Origin: Xanthobacter sp. NM-59
GTDB lineage: Bacteria > Pseudomonadota > Alphaproteobacteria > Rhizobiales > Xanthobacteraceae
Assembly: GCF_021401125.1 (NCBI RefSeq)
Contig: NZ_JACBFQ010000001.1
Span: forward strand, 1,054,001-1,118,000
Direction of reading: 5' to 3'
DNA length: 64,000 bases
Shown here in pieces: positions 1 through 9,900 of the stretch. Both the position numbers and the translations under genes were made by a program. The notes below the pieces were generated by a model, which was not told where the DNA came from, did not search any database, and saw only the letters and a program-made list of their open reading frames with translations. The number at the start of each line of letters is the position of its first letter. Position 1 is the stretch's first letter.

Positions 1-801
1 CAGATCGCCGGTCCGCGGGTGGTGGAACACATGGTGGACGCGGTGTTCTCGTTCGAAGGCGATGGTGGCCATCAGTTCCGCGTGCTGCGCGCGCAGAAGA
101 ACCGCTTCGGCCCCACCGACGAAATCGGCGTGTTCGAGATGACCGGCGGCGGGCTGAAGGAGGTGGCCAACCCCTCCGAGCTGTTCCTGTCCAACCGCGA
201 TCTGGGCGCGCCCGGCACCGCCGTGTTCGCCGGCATGGAAGGCACCCGGCCGGTGCTGGTGGAAATCCAGGCGCTGGTCGCCCCCTCCTCCCTGGGCACG
301 CCGCGCCGAGCCGTGGTGGGCTGGGACCCCAATCGCCTGTCCATGGTGCTGGCGGTGCTGGACGCGCGCTGCGGCGTGCGGCTCGGCGGACATGACGTTT
401 ATTTGAACGTGGCCGGCGGCTTCCGCATCAACGAGCCGGCGGCGGACCTGGCGGTGGCTGCGGCCCTGGTTTCCTCCCTCACGGGGGCCCCGCTGCCGGC
501 GGATGCTGTGTATTTCGGGGAAGCCAGCCTCACCGGCGCCGTGCGGCAGGTGTCGCAGGCTCCGGCCCGCCTCAAGGAGGCCGCCAAGCTCGGCTTTGCC
601 CGCGCCATCATTCCGGCCGGCGGCCTTGATGGCACAACGCCTCCGGTGGAGGTGGACGCCATCTCCTCCCTGGCCCAGCTGGTGGCCTCCATCGCCTCCC
701 GCGCGCCCCGAAAGGCAGCCATGCGCCCCGCTCAAGGCACGGCGGGCGCCCGTTCCCGCGCGGCGGTAGCCGCCGCCGGCGACCCTGAGGACGAAGACTG
801 A
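1..801 (+). CDS. radA: DNA repair protein RadA, C-terminal part (5' end outside window)
   Basis: RadA is a RecA-like ATPase that drives branch migration of recombination intermediates in DNA repair. The reading frame is open from base 1, so the zinc finger and Walker A region lie upstream of the window. What is visible is the RadA-specific KNRFG motif (about nt 94-108) and then the Lon-protease-like C-terminal domain (GGFRINEPAADLAVAAAL and following), which in RadA lacks the catalytic serine-lysine pair. The tail is alanine/arginine rich and ends at TGA 799-801. cvpA and purF follow on the same strand, an order common in Hyphomicrobiales. Confidence 0.95.
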   Translation, partial: QIAGPRVVEHMVDAVFSFEGDGGHQFRVLRAQKNRFGPTDEIGVFEMTGGGLKEVANPSELFLSNRDLGAPGTAVFAGMEGTRPVLVEIQALVAPSSLGTPRRAVVGWDPNRLSMVLAVLDARCGVRLGGHDVYLNVAGGFRINEPAADLAVAAALVSSLTGAPLPADAVYFGEASLTGAVRQVSQAPARLKEAAKLGFARAIIPAGGLDGTTPPVEVDAISSLAQLVASIASRAPRKAAMRPAQGTAGARSRAAVAAAGDPEDED

Positions 802-924
802 CCCAACAGGGAGGATGACGAGCCGGGAAGCGCGGGCTATATGACCCGCGCGGCGCGCTCCGCATGGCGTGGAGCGGCAGGGTGCGCTTGTCCCGCGCGC
901 CACCGACCACGGACCGATGCACCA

Positions 925-1641
925 ATGCCTGTCACCCTACTGGACATCATTGTCATTTCCGTGATGCTGATTTCGGGCATCCTCGCCATGGTGCGAGGGC
1001 TGTTGCGGGAAGTCTTCAGCATCCTGTCGTGGGCTGTCGCCGCGGGCGTCACCCTCTTTTTCTACAAGCCTGCATTGCCTTATGTGAAGCAGTACATCTC
1101 CCAGGATACGGCGGCCACGGCCGCCACGGTGGGAATACTGTTCCTGGGCACGCTGCTCATCGCTTCCATCCTCACCGCGCGCATCTCCGACGTGGTGCTC
1201 GACAGCCGAATCGGCGCGCTCGACCGCAGCCTGGGCTTCCTGTTCGGCCTGGCGCGCGGCCTACTCGTGATGGTCGTTGCCTTCCTTTTCTTCAACTGGC
1301 TGGTTCCGACGAAGAGCCAGCCGCCGTGGGTCGTGGACGCAAAATCGCGTCCCGCCTTGCAAAGTGCGGGCGATTGGCTGATGGCCCAGTTGCCGGATGA
1401 CCCTGAAAACACCATCTTGAACAAATTAAAGAAGCAGCCCGCCCCGGAAGAGGGTGATAATCCCGCAGCCCCGGCGGGGGGCCAGCGTTCCGACAACACG
1501 GGTCTCGGGGCTCAAGGCAGGGTGGCGTTCGCCGCCCAGGGAACCCAAGGAAGCCAACGGTCCCTTTCGGGCAATAACCCGCAGGTGGATCAGCAGGGTT
1601 TCAACCAGTTGCTGGAGAGCACGCGCGGTACCGGCCACTAG
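925..1641 (+). CDS. cvpA: CvpA family inner membrane protein
   Basis: CvpA-family proteins are small multi-pass inner-membrane proteins, first described through colicin V production and often next to purF; their molecular function is unclear. The start is placed at the ATG at 925 because the protein then begins MPVTLLDIIVISV directly in the first membrane helix; the upstream in-frame ATG at 841 would add an arginine-rich non-homologous stretch. About four hydrophobic helices occupy the first 140 residues and the last 90 residues are a hydrophilic, glutamine- and serine-rich tail. The 283 bp from the radA stop to here fit a shared or closely spaced transcription unit, and purF starts 22 bp after the stop. 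Confidence 0.85.
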   Translation: MPVTLLDIIVISVMLISGILAMVRGLLREVFSILSWAVAAGVTLFFYKPALPYVKQYISQDTAATAATVGILFLGTLLIASILTARISDVVLDSRIGALDRSLGFLFGLARGLLVMVVAFLFFNWLVPTKSQPPWVVDAKSRPALQSAGDWLMAQLPDDPENTILNKLKKQPAPEEGDNPAAPAGGQRSDNTGLGAQGRVAFAAQGTQGSQRSLSGNNPQVDQQGFNQLLESTRGTGH

Positions 1642-1663
1642 GGCCGCCGAGCGGAGGTGCAAA

Positions 1664-3175
1664 ATGGACAAGATGGACGCGGGCGGCATGAACGGCGCGG
1701 GCGACGGCACCCATTATTCCTCCGGGATCGATCTCGATCTCGACGGTGACAGCCTGCGCGAGGAATGCGGCGTGTTCGGGATCTACAACCATCCCCACGC
1801 CGGAGCGGTGACGGCCATCGGCCTGCACGCCTTGCAGCACCGCGGACAGGAAGCCGCCGGCATCGTCTCCTTCGATGGCCGGCGCTTTCATTCGGAGCGG
1901 CGGCTCGGCCTCGTGGGCGACGCCTTCTCCGACGCCGCCGTCATCGATCGCCTGCCGGGCGATTCCGCAGTGGGGCATGTGCGCTATTCCACCACCGGCG
2001 AAACCCTGCTGCGCAATGTGCAGCCGCTGTTCGCCGAGCTCGATTCCGGCGGCTTCGCCGTGGGCCACAACGGCAACCTCACCAATGGCCTCACCCTGCG
2101 CAAGCAGCTGGTGCGCGAGGGGGCCATCACCCAGTCCACCACTGATACCGAGGTGATTCTTCACCTGGTCGCGCGCTCCAGCAAGCCGCGTTTCATCGAC
2201 CGCTTCGTCGATGCGCTCCAGCGGCTGGAGGGGGCCTACTCGCTGGTGGCGCTCACCAACAAGAAGCTCATCGGCGCCCGCGACCCGCTGGGCATCCGCC
2301 CGCTGGTGCTCGGCACCCTGGAAGGCTCGCCCATCCTGGCTTCCGAAACCTGCGCCCTCGACATCATCGGCGCGCGCTATGTGCGCGACGTGGAGAACGG
2401 CGAGGTCATCGTCATCGACGAGGACGGCCTGCAATCCTACAAGCCCTTCCCCGAGGTGCCGGCGCGCCCCTGCATCTTCGAGTACATCTATTTCGCCCGG
2501 CCGGATTCAGTGGTGGGCGGGCGCTCCGTCTACCAGGTGCGCAAGAAGTTCGGGCAGGTGCTGGCCGAAGAGGCCCCCGCCAATGCCGACGTGATCGTGC
2601 CCGTGCCGGATTCCGGCGTGCCGGCGGCGATCGGCTTCTCCCAGCATTCGGGCATTCCCTACGAGCTGGGCATCATCCGCAACCACTATGTGGGGCGCAC
2701 CTTCATCCAGCCCACCCAGACCATTCGCGATCAGGGCGTGCGCATGAAGCACTCGGCCAACCGCTCGGTGGTCGAGGGCCGCTCCATCGTGCTCGTGGAC
2801 GACAGTCTGGTGCGCGGCACCACCTCCGTGAAGATCGTGCAGATGATGCGTGATGCCGGCGCCAAGGAGGTGCATTTCCGCATCGCCTCGCCGCCCATCA
2901 CCCATCCCGATTATTACGGCATCGACACGCCGGACCGGAACAAGCTGCTGGCCGCCACCCATGATCTGGAGGGCATGCGCCGCTATATCGGCGCCGATTC
3001 CCTCGCCTTCCTGACGGTGGACGGCGTGTATCGGGCCATGGGCTATGAGGGCCGCGACCCGGTGCGGCCGCAATTCACCGACCATTGCTTCACCGGCGAC
3101 TATCCCACGCCCCTCACGGACCGTTCCGGCGCCGTCGGCGCGCAGCAGCTCTCGCTTCTCGCCGAAGCGAGCTGA
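1664..3175 (+). CDS. purF: amidophosphoribosyltransferase
   Basis: PurF catalyses the first committed step of purine synthesis, making phosphoribosylamine from PRPP and glutamine in the cytosol. The start is the ATG at 1664, with GGAGG about 8 bp upstream; the frame is open further 5' but that part overlaps cvpA. Cys35 in EECGVFGIYN is the expected N-terminal nucleophile of the glutaminase domain after propeptide removal. The phosphoribosyltransferase domain follows, with the PRPP loop VLVDDSLVRGTTS around residue 370. The length of 503 residues is normal. It stands between cvpA and an SDR gene as in many Rhizobiales genomes. Confidence 0.96.
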   Translation: MDKMDAGGMNGAGDGTHYSSGIDLDLDGDSLREECGVFGIYNHPHAGAVTAIGLHALQHRGQEAAGIVSFDGRRFHSERRLGLVGDAFSDAAVIDRLPGDSAVGHVRYSTTGETLLRNVQPLFAELDSGGFAVGHNGNLTNGLTLRKQLVREGAITQSTTDTEVILHLVARSSKPRFIDRFVDALQRLEGAYSLVALTNKKLIGARDPLGIRPLVLGTLEGSPILASETCALDIIGARYVRDVENGEVIVIDEDGLQSYKPFPEVPARPCIFEYIYFARPDSVVGGRSVYQVRKKFGQVLAEEAPANADVIVPVPDSGVPAAIGFSQHSGIPYELGIIRNHYVGRTFIQPTQTIRDQGVRMKHSANRSVVEGRSIVLVDDSLVRGTTSVKIVQMMRDAGAKEVHFRIASPPITHPDYYGIDTPDRNKLLAATHDLEGMRRYIGADSLAFLTVDGVYRAMGYEGRDPVRPQFTDHCFTGDYPTPLTDRSGAVGAQQLSLLAEAS

Positions 3176-3414
3176 GCCTTTCCGGCGCGGAGCCCTCCCT
3201 CCGCGCCGGGCCATGGCGCCCGTTCGAGACCTCCAGCGCCGGATCGGCCCGCCGCCCCTTATTCCGTTCAAGCCCATCTCACGGACCGAAGGCGCCGTCA
3301 TTGCGCCCGCGAGCGCCTGCGGCGTCACAACCGGGGGAGAGCGCCGCGGAAGGCTGGACTTTGGCGACGAACGCGGCTCATCTCGCCTGCAACGATAACG
3401 CCCGCGGAGCATCC

Positions 3415-4176
3415 ATGACCGATATCAGCCCGACCGGCGGCAAGCCCCTCGCCGACAAGATCGCCCTCGTCACCGGCGCCACCCGCGGCATCGGCGCCGC
3501 CACGGCCCTGGCCCTGGCCGCCGCCGGCGCTCACGTGGTGGCCGTGGGCCGCAGCGAAGGCGGGCTCGAGGAGCTGGACGACGCCATCACCGCCATCGGC
3601 GGCAATGCCACGCTGGTGCCGCTGGACCTGAAGGACAGCGAGGGCATCGACCGCCTGGGCGGTGCGCTCTATGAGCGCTATGGCCGGCTCGACGTCTATG
3701 TGGCCAATGCGGGCGTGCTCGGCCCGCTCTCGCCCCTGGGCCACGTGCTGCCCAAGGACTGGGACGCGACGGTGGCCGTCAACATCACTGCCAACTGGCG
3801 CTGCATCCGCTCGTTTGACCCGCTGCTGCGCCTCTCCACCACTGCGCGGGCCGTGGTCATCTCCTCCGGCGCCGCCCACAAGGCGCGGGCCTATTGGGGC
3901 CCCTATGCCATTACCAAGGCCGCGCTCGAGGTGATGGCCCGCACCTGGGCCGCCGAAGCCATCAACGGCAACCTCAAGGTGAACCTCTTCAATCCCGGCC
4001 CGATCCGCACGCAGATGCGCGCCAAGGCCTTCCCCGGCGAGGACCCCATGACCCTGCCGACGCCGGAAGAGGCCGCCGCCGCCATCCTGCCCTTGTGCCT
4101 TCCCGACTTCGCCGAGACCGGCAAGCTCTACGACTTCCCACAGCGCAAGCTGCTGAGCTTCCAGATGCCGGCCTGA
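3415..4176 (+). CDS. SDR family NAD(P)-dependent oxidoreductase
   Basis: This is a classical short-chain dehydrogenase of 253 residues with a Rossmann fold. Visible signatures are the cofactor loop TGATRGIG near residue 20, NAG (VANAGVLGPL) in the middle, and the catalytic Ser...Tyr-x-x-x-Lys set (SSGAAH, then YAITK). The substrate cannot be read from sequence. The start at ATG 3415 is preferred because homology begins a few residues later and the upstream in-frame extension is proline/arginine-rich noncoding-like sequence. The gene lies 239 bp downstream of purF on the same strand and is the last intact core gene before the IS cluster. Confidence 0.93.
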   Translation: MTDISPTGGKPLADKIALVTGATRGIGAATALALAAAGAHVVAVGRSEGGLEELDDAITAIGGNATLVPLDLKDSEGIDRLGGALYERYGRLDVYVANAGVLGPLSPLGHVLPKDWDATVAVNITANWRCIRSFDPLLRLSTTARAVVISSGAAHKARAYWGPYAITKAALEVMARTWAAEAINGNLKVNLFNPGPIRTQMRAKAFPGEDPMTLPTPEEAAAAILPLCLPDFAETGKLYDFPQRKLLSFQMPA

Positions 4177-4279
4177 AGCCTCTGGCGCCGATCCTGAAGC
4201 GTCATTGGCTCTCGCTCACTGAGTAGCCCCTGGATTCCAGGAGGCCTTCTTCGCTAAATTTTGAGGCAAGGAGGCCCCG

Positions 4280-4360
4280 ATGGGAAAAGCGAACTTCACC
4301 GAGGACTTTAGGCGCGACGCGGTCCTTCAGATCACCGAGCGGGGTGACCTGATCCCCTGA
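4280..4360 (+). pseudogene. IS3-family OrfA remnant (first 20 or so codons)
   Basis: The sequence from ATG 4280, preceded by a good GGAGG-like site, reads MGKANFTEDFRRDAVLQI and then TERG, which is the usual beginning of an IS3-family OrfA helix-turn-helix protein. At 4347 the terminal inverted repeat of another IS begins and the frame runs into TGA at 4358-4360. The rest of OrfA is missing. A fragment of an OrfB C-terminus at 6681-6823 could be the other end of the same old element. Recognition is by eye only. Confidence 0.7.
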
Positions 4361-4408
4361 ACCTCCTCCAGATTTTGGTAGAGTCCGCTGCAGATGACGG
4401 GCGGACGA

Positions 4409-4674
4409 ATGAAGCGTTCACGGTTCAGCGAAGATCAGATCATCGGGATATTGAAGGAGCAGGAGGCGGGGCTCGGGACGGCCGATCTGTGCCGCAAGCA
4501 CGGGATCAGCGGAGCGACCTTCTACAAGTGGAAGGCCAAGTATGGCGGGCTGGATGTGTCGGACGCCCGCAGGCTGAAGACCTTGGAGGACGAGAACGCC
4601 CGGCTGAAGCGCTTCTGGCCGACGCGATGCTCGACAATGCGATCCTCAAGGATGTCGCAGCAAAAAAATGGTGA
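4409..4674 (+). pseudogene. IS3-family transposase OrfA, frameshifted
   Basis: OrfA begins at ATG 4409 with MKRSRFSEDQIIGILKEQE, a helix-turn-helix of the IS407 type, and stays in frame to about 4607 (ENARLKR). There one base appears to be missing: the expected continuation [20 protein letters not shown] is read in another frame up to TGA 4672-4674. Without the repair the frame runs through into meaningless sequence to 4756. The run of seven A at about 4661-4667 is the usual programmed frameshift region joining OrfA to OrfB in this family and should not be confused with the break. A true deletion or a sequencing error are both possible. Confidence 0.75.
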
Positions 4675-5507
4675 CGCCCGGCGCAAAGCGAGATGCTGTG
4701 GCACACGCCTGCCAAGTGCACGGGGTGAGCCAGCGGCGGGCGTGCGAAGCTCTTGAGGTCGATCGCTCGAGTGTGCGCTACCGCAGCACTCGGGAACCGG
4801 ACGTGGATCTGCGCGAGGCCATGAAGGCTGTCGCCTCGGAACGGCGACGGTTCGGCTATCGCAGGATTCACGTGATGCTGCAGCGTTGCGGCATCACGAT
4901 GAACCTCAAGAAGCTGCGGCGGCTCTATAGCGAGGAGAAGCTGCAGGTTCGCAAGCGGGGCGGCCGCAAGCGTGCTCTGGGGACGAGGCGTCCCATGGTT
5001 GTGCCGGATCGGGCGAACCGTCGCTGGAGCCTGGACTTCGTCAGCGACAGCTTCACCGATGGCCGCCGTTTCCGGGTCTTGACGGTGGTCGACGACCATA
5101 CCCGCGAATGTCTGGCTCTGGTCACGGACACGTCGCTTTCAGGTCGGCGTGTCGTGCGCGAGCTCGATGGTATCATTGCCCGGCGAGGGCGGCCCGAGGT
5201 CATCGTTTCGGACAATGGCACCGAGTTCACCAGCATGGCGATCCTGCGCTGGTCCCAGGACCGGCAGATCGACTGGCACTACATTGCTCCCGGCAAACCG
5301 ATGCAGAACGGCTTCATCGAGAGCTTCAACGGCAGCTTCCGCGAAGAATGTCTCAACGAGACGCTGTTCTCGTCGCTTCAGGAGGCCCGGCAACGGATCT
5401 CCGCATGGAAGGAGGACTACAACACGAACAGACCTCACTCCTCGCTGGGCAATCTCACGCCCGACGAGTTTGCACGACGACTGGCAGATCGAAAACGGGC
5501 CGCATAG
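4668..5507 (+). CDS. IS3-family transposase OrfB (DDE integrase domain)
   Basis: OrfB supplies the catalytic domain of the IS3-type transposase. The ATG at 4668 lies inside the orfA end, after an A-rich slippery stretch. The 279-residue protein has the HTH_21-like N-terminus ([14 protein letters not shown]) and an rve-type catalytic core: first Asp in [10 protein letters not shown], second Asp in [10 protein letters not shown], and the Glu in [13 protein letters not shown], then [12 protein letters not shown] near the end. All three catalytic positions are present, so OrfB looks intact even though OrfA is frameshifted. Confidence 0.9.
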   Translation: MVTPGAKRDAVAHACQVHGVSQRRACEALEVDRSSVRYRSTREPDVDLREAMKAVASERRRFGYRRIHVMLQRCGITMNLKKLRRLYSEEKLQVRKRGGRKRALGTRRPMVVPDRANRRWSLDFVSDSFTDGRRFRVLTVVDDHTRECLALVTDTSLSGRRVVRELDGIIARRGRPEVIVSDNGTEFTSMAILRWSQDRQIDWHYIAPGKPMQNGFIESFNGSFREECLNETLFSSLQEARQRISAWKEDYNTNRPHSSLGNLTPDEFARRLADRKRAA

Positions 5508-5558
5508 GCTCGAACATCAACCCAAGGACTCTCCTCAAAGCCGGAGGGAACATGGGGC

Positions 5559-6174
5559 TCAGGTCAAATCGTGTGGGATGAGGATCTTCCGCGTCCGGTT
5601 GGATGGGATCACCGCCGCCGCCCCGATGTCCGCCACGTGTCGGCGGAAAGCATTGCTGTCATAGGCTTTGTCGGCGAGCACGGCGGGACTGGCCAGGCCG
5701 TCCACCAACGCAGGAGCGACGGTGACATCGCCCGCCTGACCGGACGTGATGATGAAGCGCACAGGTCGGCCCAGTGCGTCGGCCAGCATGTGGACCTTGG
5801 TGGTCAATCCGCCTCGGGAACGCCCCAGCGCCCGATCGCCCCCCTTTTCTGCTCGCCGCCGGCTGGTGAGCCCGGACAATGGTGCTGTCGATCATCAGAT
5901 ATTGGTTGTCGAGATCGGCAGTCCGGACCTCGAACACCCGCTCCCATGCCGCGGTGTGGCACCACCGGCTGAAGCGCTTATGAACGCTCTTCCAGCGGCC
6001 ATAGCGTTCGGGCAGGTCGCACCAACGGGCCCCGGAGCGCCAAACCCACAGACAGCCGTTCACGCACAAACGGTTGTCCGAACCGCTCCGGCCCGGATCC
6101 GTGGCTTTGCCTGGCAGCAACGACGCGATCTTCGCCCACTGGGCATCGCTCAACTCGTACCGTTTCGCGGCCAT
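5559..6174 (-). pseudogene. IS5-family (IS427-like) transposase, 3'-truncated by the neighbouring IS
   Basis: On the minus strand, ATG 6172-6174 opens MAAKRYELSDAQWAKIASLL, the N-terminal DUF4096-like part of IS5/IS427 transposases. The frame moves by -1 at an AAAAGGGGGG slippery run near 5838-5847, the normal programmed shift for this group, and continues as GLTTKVHMLADALGRPV with two catalytic Asp (MIDSTIVRAH; VLADKAYDSN). It stops soon after IPSNRTRKILIPHD because the IS3-type element ends at 5566 and its terminal bases provide the stop. The conserved C-terminus with the catalytic Glu is missing, so this copy cannot be active. Confidence 0.85.
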
Positions 6175-6255
6175 CGCAGGGCTCCGTGCTCCAAAAACAC
6201 GCAACCCCAGCAATCAGCACTCTCCAGCCTTGGGAATCCTGAATGTCGATCCGAC
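5567..6255 (-). mobile_element. IS5-family insertion sequence fragment
   Basis: This is the surviving part of the IS5-type element that carries the truncated transposase. Its right edge, near 6255, is inferred from where OrfB similarity of the surrounding IS3 remnant breaks off (after the codons for GVER); the exact terminal repeat was not identified. Its left edge is cut by the intact IS3-type copy at 5566/5567. Confidence 0.65.
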
Positions 6256-6680
6256 CTAGTGCGTTCGACGCCCAGCGCCTTGCACGCCCGACGCTGGCTA
6301 ACCCCCTGCGCCGGACAGGCATGAGCCACGGCTTTGCGCCTCGCATCGGGCGTCACCATTTTTTTGAGCTGAAATCCCGCAGAATGGCGTTGTCGAGCAT
6401 CTGCTCAGCGAGCAGCTTCTTCAGCCGCGCGTTCTCCTCTTCAAGCGCCTCCAGGCGTCGGGCATCAGACACGTCCATGCCGCCGTACTTCGCCTCGAAC
6501 TTGTAGAAGTTCGCCGAGGACTGCCATGCTTGTGGCAGAGGTCAGCAGTCTTCGCCCCCGCCTCCCGCTCCTTTGGTATCCCAATGATCTGTTCCTCAAT
6601 GAACCGTGTGGCTCGCATCCTCCGTCTCCATGGTCGATGGACTCAACGTAAATCTGGAGGAGGATCAGGATCTCAGGTCA
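6256..6680 (-). pseudogene. degenerate IS407-like IS3 copy, inverted relative to the intact one
   Basis: Reading the minus strand from 6680, the sequence begins TGACCTGAGATCCTGATCC, matching the left end of the intact copy at 4347. An OrfA start (MRATRFIEEQIIGIPKERE, 6618 downward) follows and loses frame near GSPRRTS. OrfB then starts (MVTPDARRKAVAHACPAQGV) at 6359 and is cut after about 33 residues by the IS5-type insertion. The two IS407-like copies therefore face each other across the IS5 fragment, but only the left one is complete. Confidence 0.8.
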
Positions 6681-6823
6681 GCTGGCCGTCGAGGCTGTCG
6701 AGCTCGCGACCCTGACTTACGTCGACCAATTCCGATCCCTGGAGCCCATCGGCAACATCCCCCGAGGCACGCGGCCGCGCCATGCTCGACAGGCAGAAAC
6801 GGGCCGCACCACAGCTCCGGTGA
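6681..6823 (+). pseudogene. IS3-family OrfB C-terminal remnant
   Basis: Directly outside the terminal repeat at 6680 the plus strand reads LAVEAVELATLTYVDQF and then LEPIGNIP, which is the typical C-terminal stretch of OrfB in IS3-group elements (usually NHRRLLEPIGNIPPAEAE). A one-base shift after IGNIPP restores a plausible ending up to TGA at 6821-6823. It may be the 3' end of the element whose OrfA start lies at 4280. Confidence 0.6.
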
Positions 6824-6887
6824 GCCGAGCAGGATCAAACAACTCCTCCCGGATCTCCCCTCCATCGACGCCGAAGCATCTCATGCC

Positions 6888-6912
6888 GACGCCCCTGTTG
6901 AAGAGGGGCGTC
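6888..6912 (-). terminator. hairpin after the RTX gene, possible terminator
   Basis: A perfect 9-bp inverted repeat, GACGCCCCT (6888-6896) and AGGGGCGTC (6904-6912), with a 7-nt loop lies 15 bp beyond the stop codon of the giant RTX gene. There is no T-run after it on the minus strand, so it may stop transcription weakly or protect the mRNA 3' end. Confidence 0.45.
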
Positions 6913-6926
6913 GAAAGGGGGGCAGG

Positions 6927-9900
6927 TTAGCTATGCCAGGCTTTGCCTTGGGCCGCGACAAGCGTTGCGTCTGTGATCGTCGCATTGGCGGCGGCGGTGG
7001 GATCAAACGCAATGCCGTTTTCGGCCTGGTAGTCATTCGCGAAGCTGGCCATGGCCTGAACTAACGTATTCACCTGCTGGGCGGAGGTCAGCTCCAATCC
7101 GTCCTTGGCCGAGATAACGGACAACTGCTCCCAATCCCGGCTCGACGCGCCATCGTACCAGTCCTTGACGACGACTTTCCGAGTGGTGCCCAAAACGTCA
7201 ATGATAAGATCATCCCCGGATTGAATGAACCAAAGATTTTCAGAGTCGAAAGCGATTTCCAGCTCGCCGCTAGGCCCAGTGTTGCCAGACACACCGTTGA
7301 CGATAATCTCGCTTTTCTGGGATGCACCAAAGATATATGTATCCAAGCCGCCACCCCCCTTCAAAGTGTCGCTACCGCCACCGCCGTTCAGCGTGTCGGC
7401 CCCCTTTCCGCCATCAAGGATGTTGGTTCCACTGTTGCCAGTCAGGGTGTCGTTGAATGCGCTGCCCGTGATGTTCTCCACGTTCCGGATCACATCACCC
7501 AAAGCTTCACTTCCGCTCGCGCCCGAAGCCGTCGTCTGCGCACCACCCGACCTGAGGGTGACTTTCACCGATGCAGTCGAGGAGGCATAGCTCACCGTAT
7601 CGACGCCTGCGCCACCATCCAAAACATCGGCACCTGCGCCACCCGAAAGAATATCGTCGCCGGCGCCGCCTTCCAGCAGATCATCGCCAGAACTGCCATT
7701 CAGCAGATCATTACCATCGCCGCCGATAAGAACGTCCGCTTTCGCGCCGCCGGTAATGTTATCATTGCCAGCCCCGCCGTCTATATAACCCTCTACCGCT
7801 GAATTGCCTTTGATAACATCATTTCCCTTGTTGGCAATCAAGGCTTCAAAATGGCCATCCGCAAGGTCAATAACCGCGTTGACGGATGAATTCAGGATCG
7901 CCGTATCGTACCCATCTCCGCCGTCAACCTGCCATCCTGAAACGGCTATGAATCCCGCTTCATAGTAATCCGAACAGTCCCACTGGCCAGATGCGTCGTA
8001 GCTCGCCTGGTCAAACAAGATCGTGTCATCCCCCGCACCACCTCGCAGGATATCCCTTTTCCCGAGGCCTCCATCAATGGTATCGTCGCCATCTCCTCCG
8101 GTCAGGAAGTCAGAGATGTAGGCTTGGTTCGAACCGGACAGGTAGACGGGGGTTTCCCCAAAGGCCGTGACCCAGTTTCCAAATGCATCAGTCGCCCCGA
8201 CATAACCGGAGGCGTCGAGCTGGAGGCTGGTCAAATTATTGTAAAGTCCACCGCTTGAATACACACCTATTTTCATGTAGGGCACCGGAAAATTCCCTGC
8301 AATACGATAAGCCGCCTCGCTTCCATTGAGAAAGATATGCGTGGCCTGCAGCAATGGCCCGTGCTTTTCTGCACTTTGGAGCGAATTTATAAATTGTGCA
8401 CGAGAAATTAGCTTCTGACCAATATAATATACAGCATCAGCTCCATTCTCATCAATGTAGGTCGCGAGATACGCCTGATCGGTACCGACAACATCCATGC
8501 TATCCACGGGAGCGCCGCGCATGTATGAGACATTGGCCTGGACGCGGAACACCCGAGCGCTGCTATCCGCGGTCACCGTCGCGTCGTGAGCGGCAATGAT
8601 CACGGCATTGGAACCTTTAACTGTCACCGAAGCGCCGGAAGCAACAATAATACTACCATTGTTTATAGTGATGGTATTGTTTTCTCCAGTCACAACGGTA
8701 TCAATTGTCCCATCGGCGAGCTTGATAGCGTTGTCATCTCCGTCTACGAAGGTCCGCATTCCGTTGCGGGAGGTGACCTCCACGATCTTGGACTTGCCGT
8801 TCGCACTCACGCTTGCCACGCTGTTGAAGTCGGCACCGCTGAGCGAGGTCGTCGTGCTGCCGTCGAGATGAGTTTCGATAACCTCAACCTGATCGAAAAT
8901 CCCATCGTTGGTTTTGTCGAACCGCACGGTTTTGAGCGAACCGTCGGCAGTAACAGAAGTTTTGATCTCGTCTTGTGGAACTCCCTTATAGTTCAGGTGG
9001 TGCCCAATGATTGTGACGCTGCCATCGATATTCTGCTGGCTGGTTTCAGTGTAATCGACGTGACCATCGCCATCCACATCCGTATCCGAGACACGTGTGA
9101 GGCCATCGGCGCTCACAGTGGTAATGGCACGGCTCAGTGATCCATCGCTCCGTCGATCTATGATGCTGGTCCGGGAACTGCCATCGGCATCGACGGAGGT
9201 GGTCTCCGTATGGTCGGTGATCTTGTCCCCGTCTGTGTCTTTCCTCAGCGTGATGGTCCGGCCATCGGCACTGGTTGTCATGACCCCTTTCTGGACGAGG
9301 GCGCCGTCTGCGGCGACGTCCGTCACGGTCTCCACCCTGTGACCATCAGCATAATCAGCCACCCCATCGGTGCGGGTCTGGTCGACCTCGCCATCGCCGT
9401 CGAAGTCCCATTGGGTGGTTGTGGTCAGGCCGTCGACGCTCACGGACGTGGCGGAGGTGTCGGAAACCTTGCCATCGCGACCGTAATTGAAGGTGGTGCT
9501 ATTGGTTCGGCCGTCCACCCCGGTGACGATGACGATCTTCTGATCAATCTTGCCGTCGCCATCCGCATCACAGTTCGTCGTCATGGTACGCCCGTCGGCA
9601 CTGGTGAAGGTGGAGGATTGCCCCACCACGGTTTTTCCGTCGCCTGTCGCGTCGACCAGTGTGCTCTCCAGGCTGCCATCCACATTCTTGCAGCTGGTGA
9701 TGCTCCGCATCCGATCAAGGGTCCCGTTGCCGTCGAAATCGCTCTTGATAATAGTGCTGAGGCCGGAAGCGCTGGTCGTAGTGATCGAAGAGGACAGTTT
9801 GTTGCCACCCTTCATCGCGGTCGCGACCCGTGTTCGGGTGCCATCTGCATTCAACGTTGTTTTGTCGCTCGATGACTGGTTTACCCCGCCGGAGCCGGCC

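Larger units (their letters stand above)
4347..5566 (+). mobile_element. IS3-family insertion sequence, IS407-like group, complete ends
   Basis: The element is bounded by imperfect terminal inverted repeats. The left end starts TGACCTGATCCCCTGA at 4347 and the right end, read on the minus strand from 5566, starts TGACCTGAGCCCCATG; similarity continues for about 40 bp (both reach AGAGTCC). It carries the two overlapping frames orfA and orfB. Flanking bases (CGGG on the left, AATC on the right) do not form a target duplication, which suggests recombination or deletion after insertion. It sits between an older IS3 remnant on the left and a truncated IS5-type transposase on the right. Confidence 0.85.
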
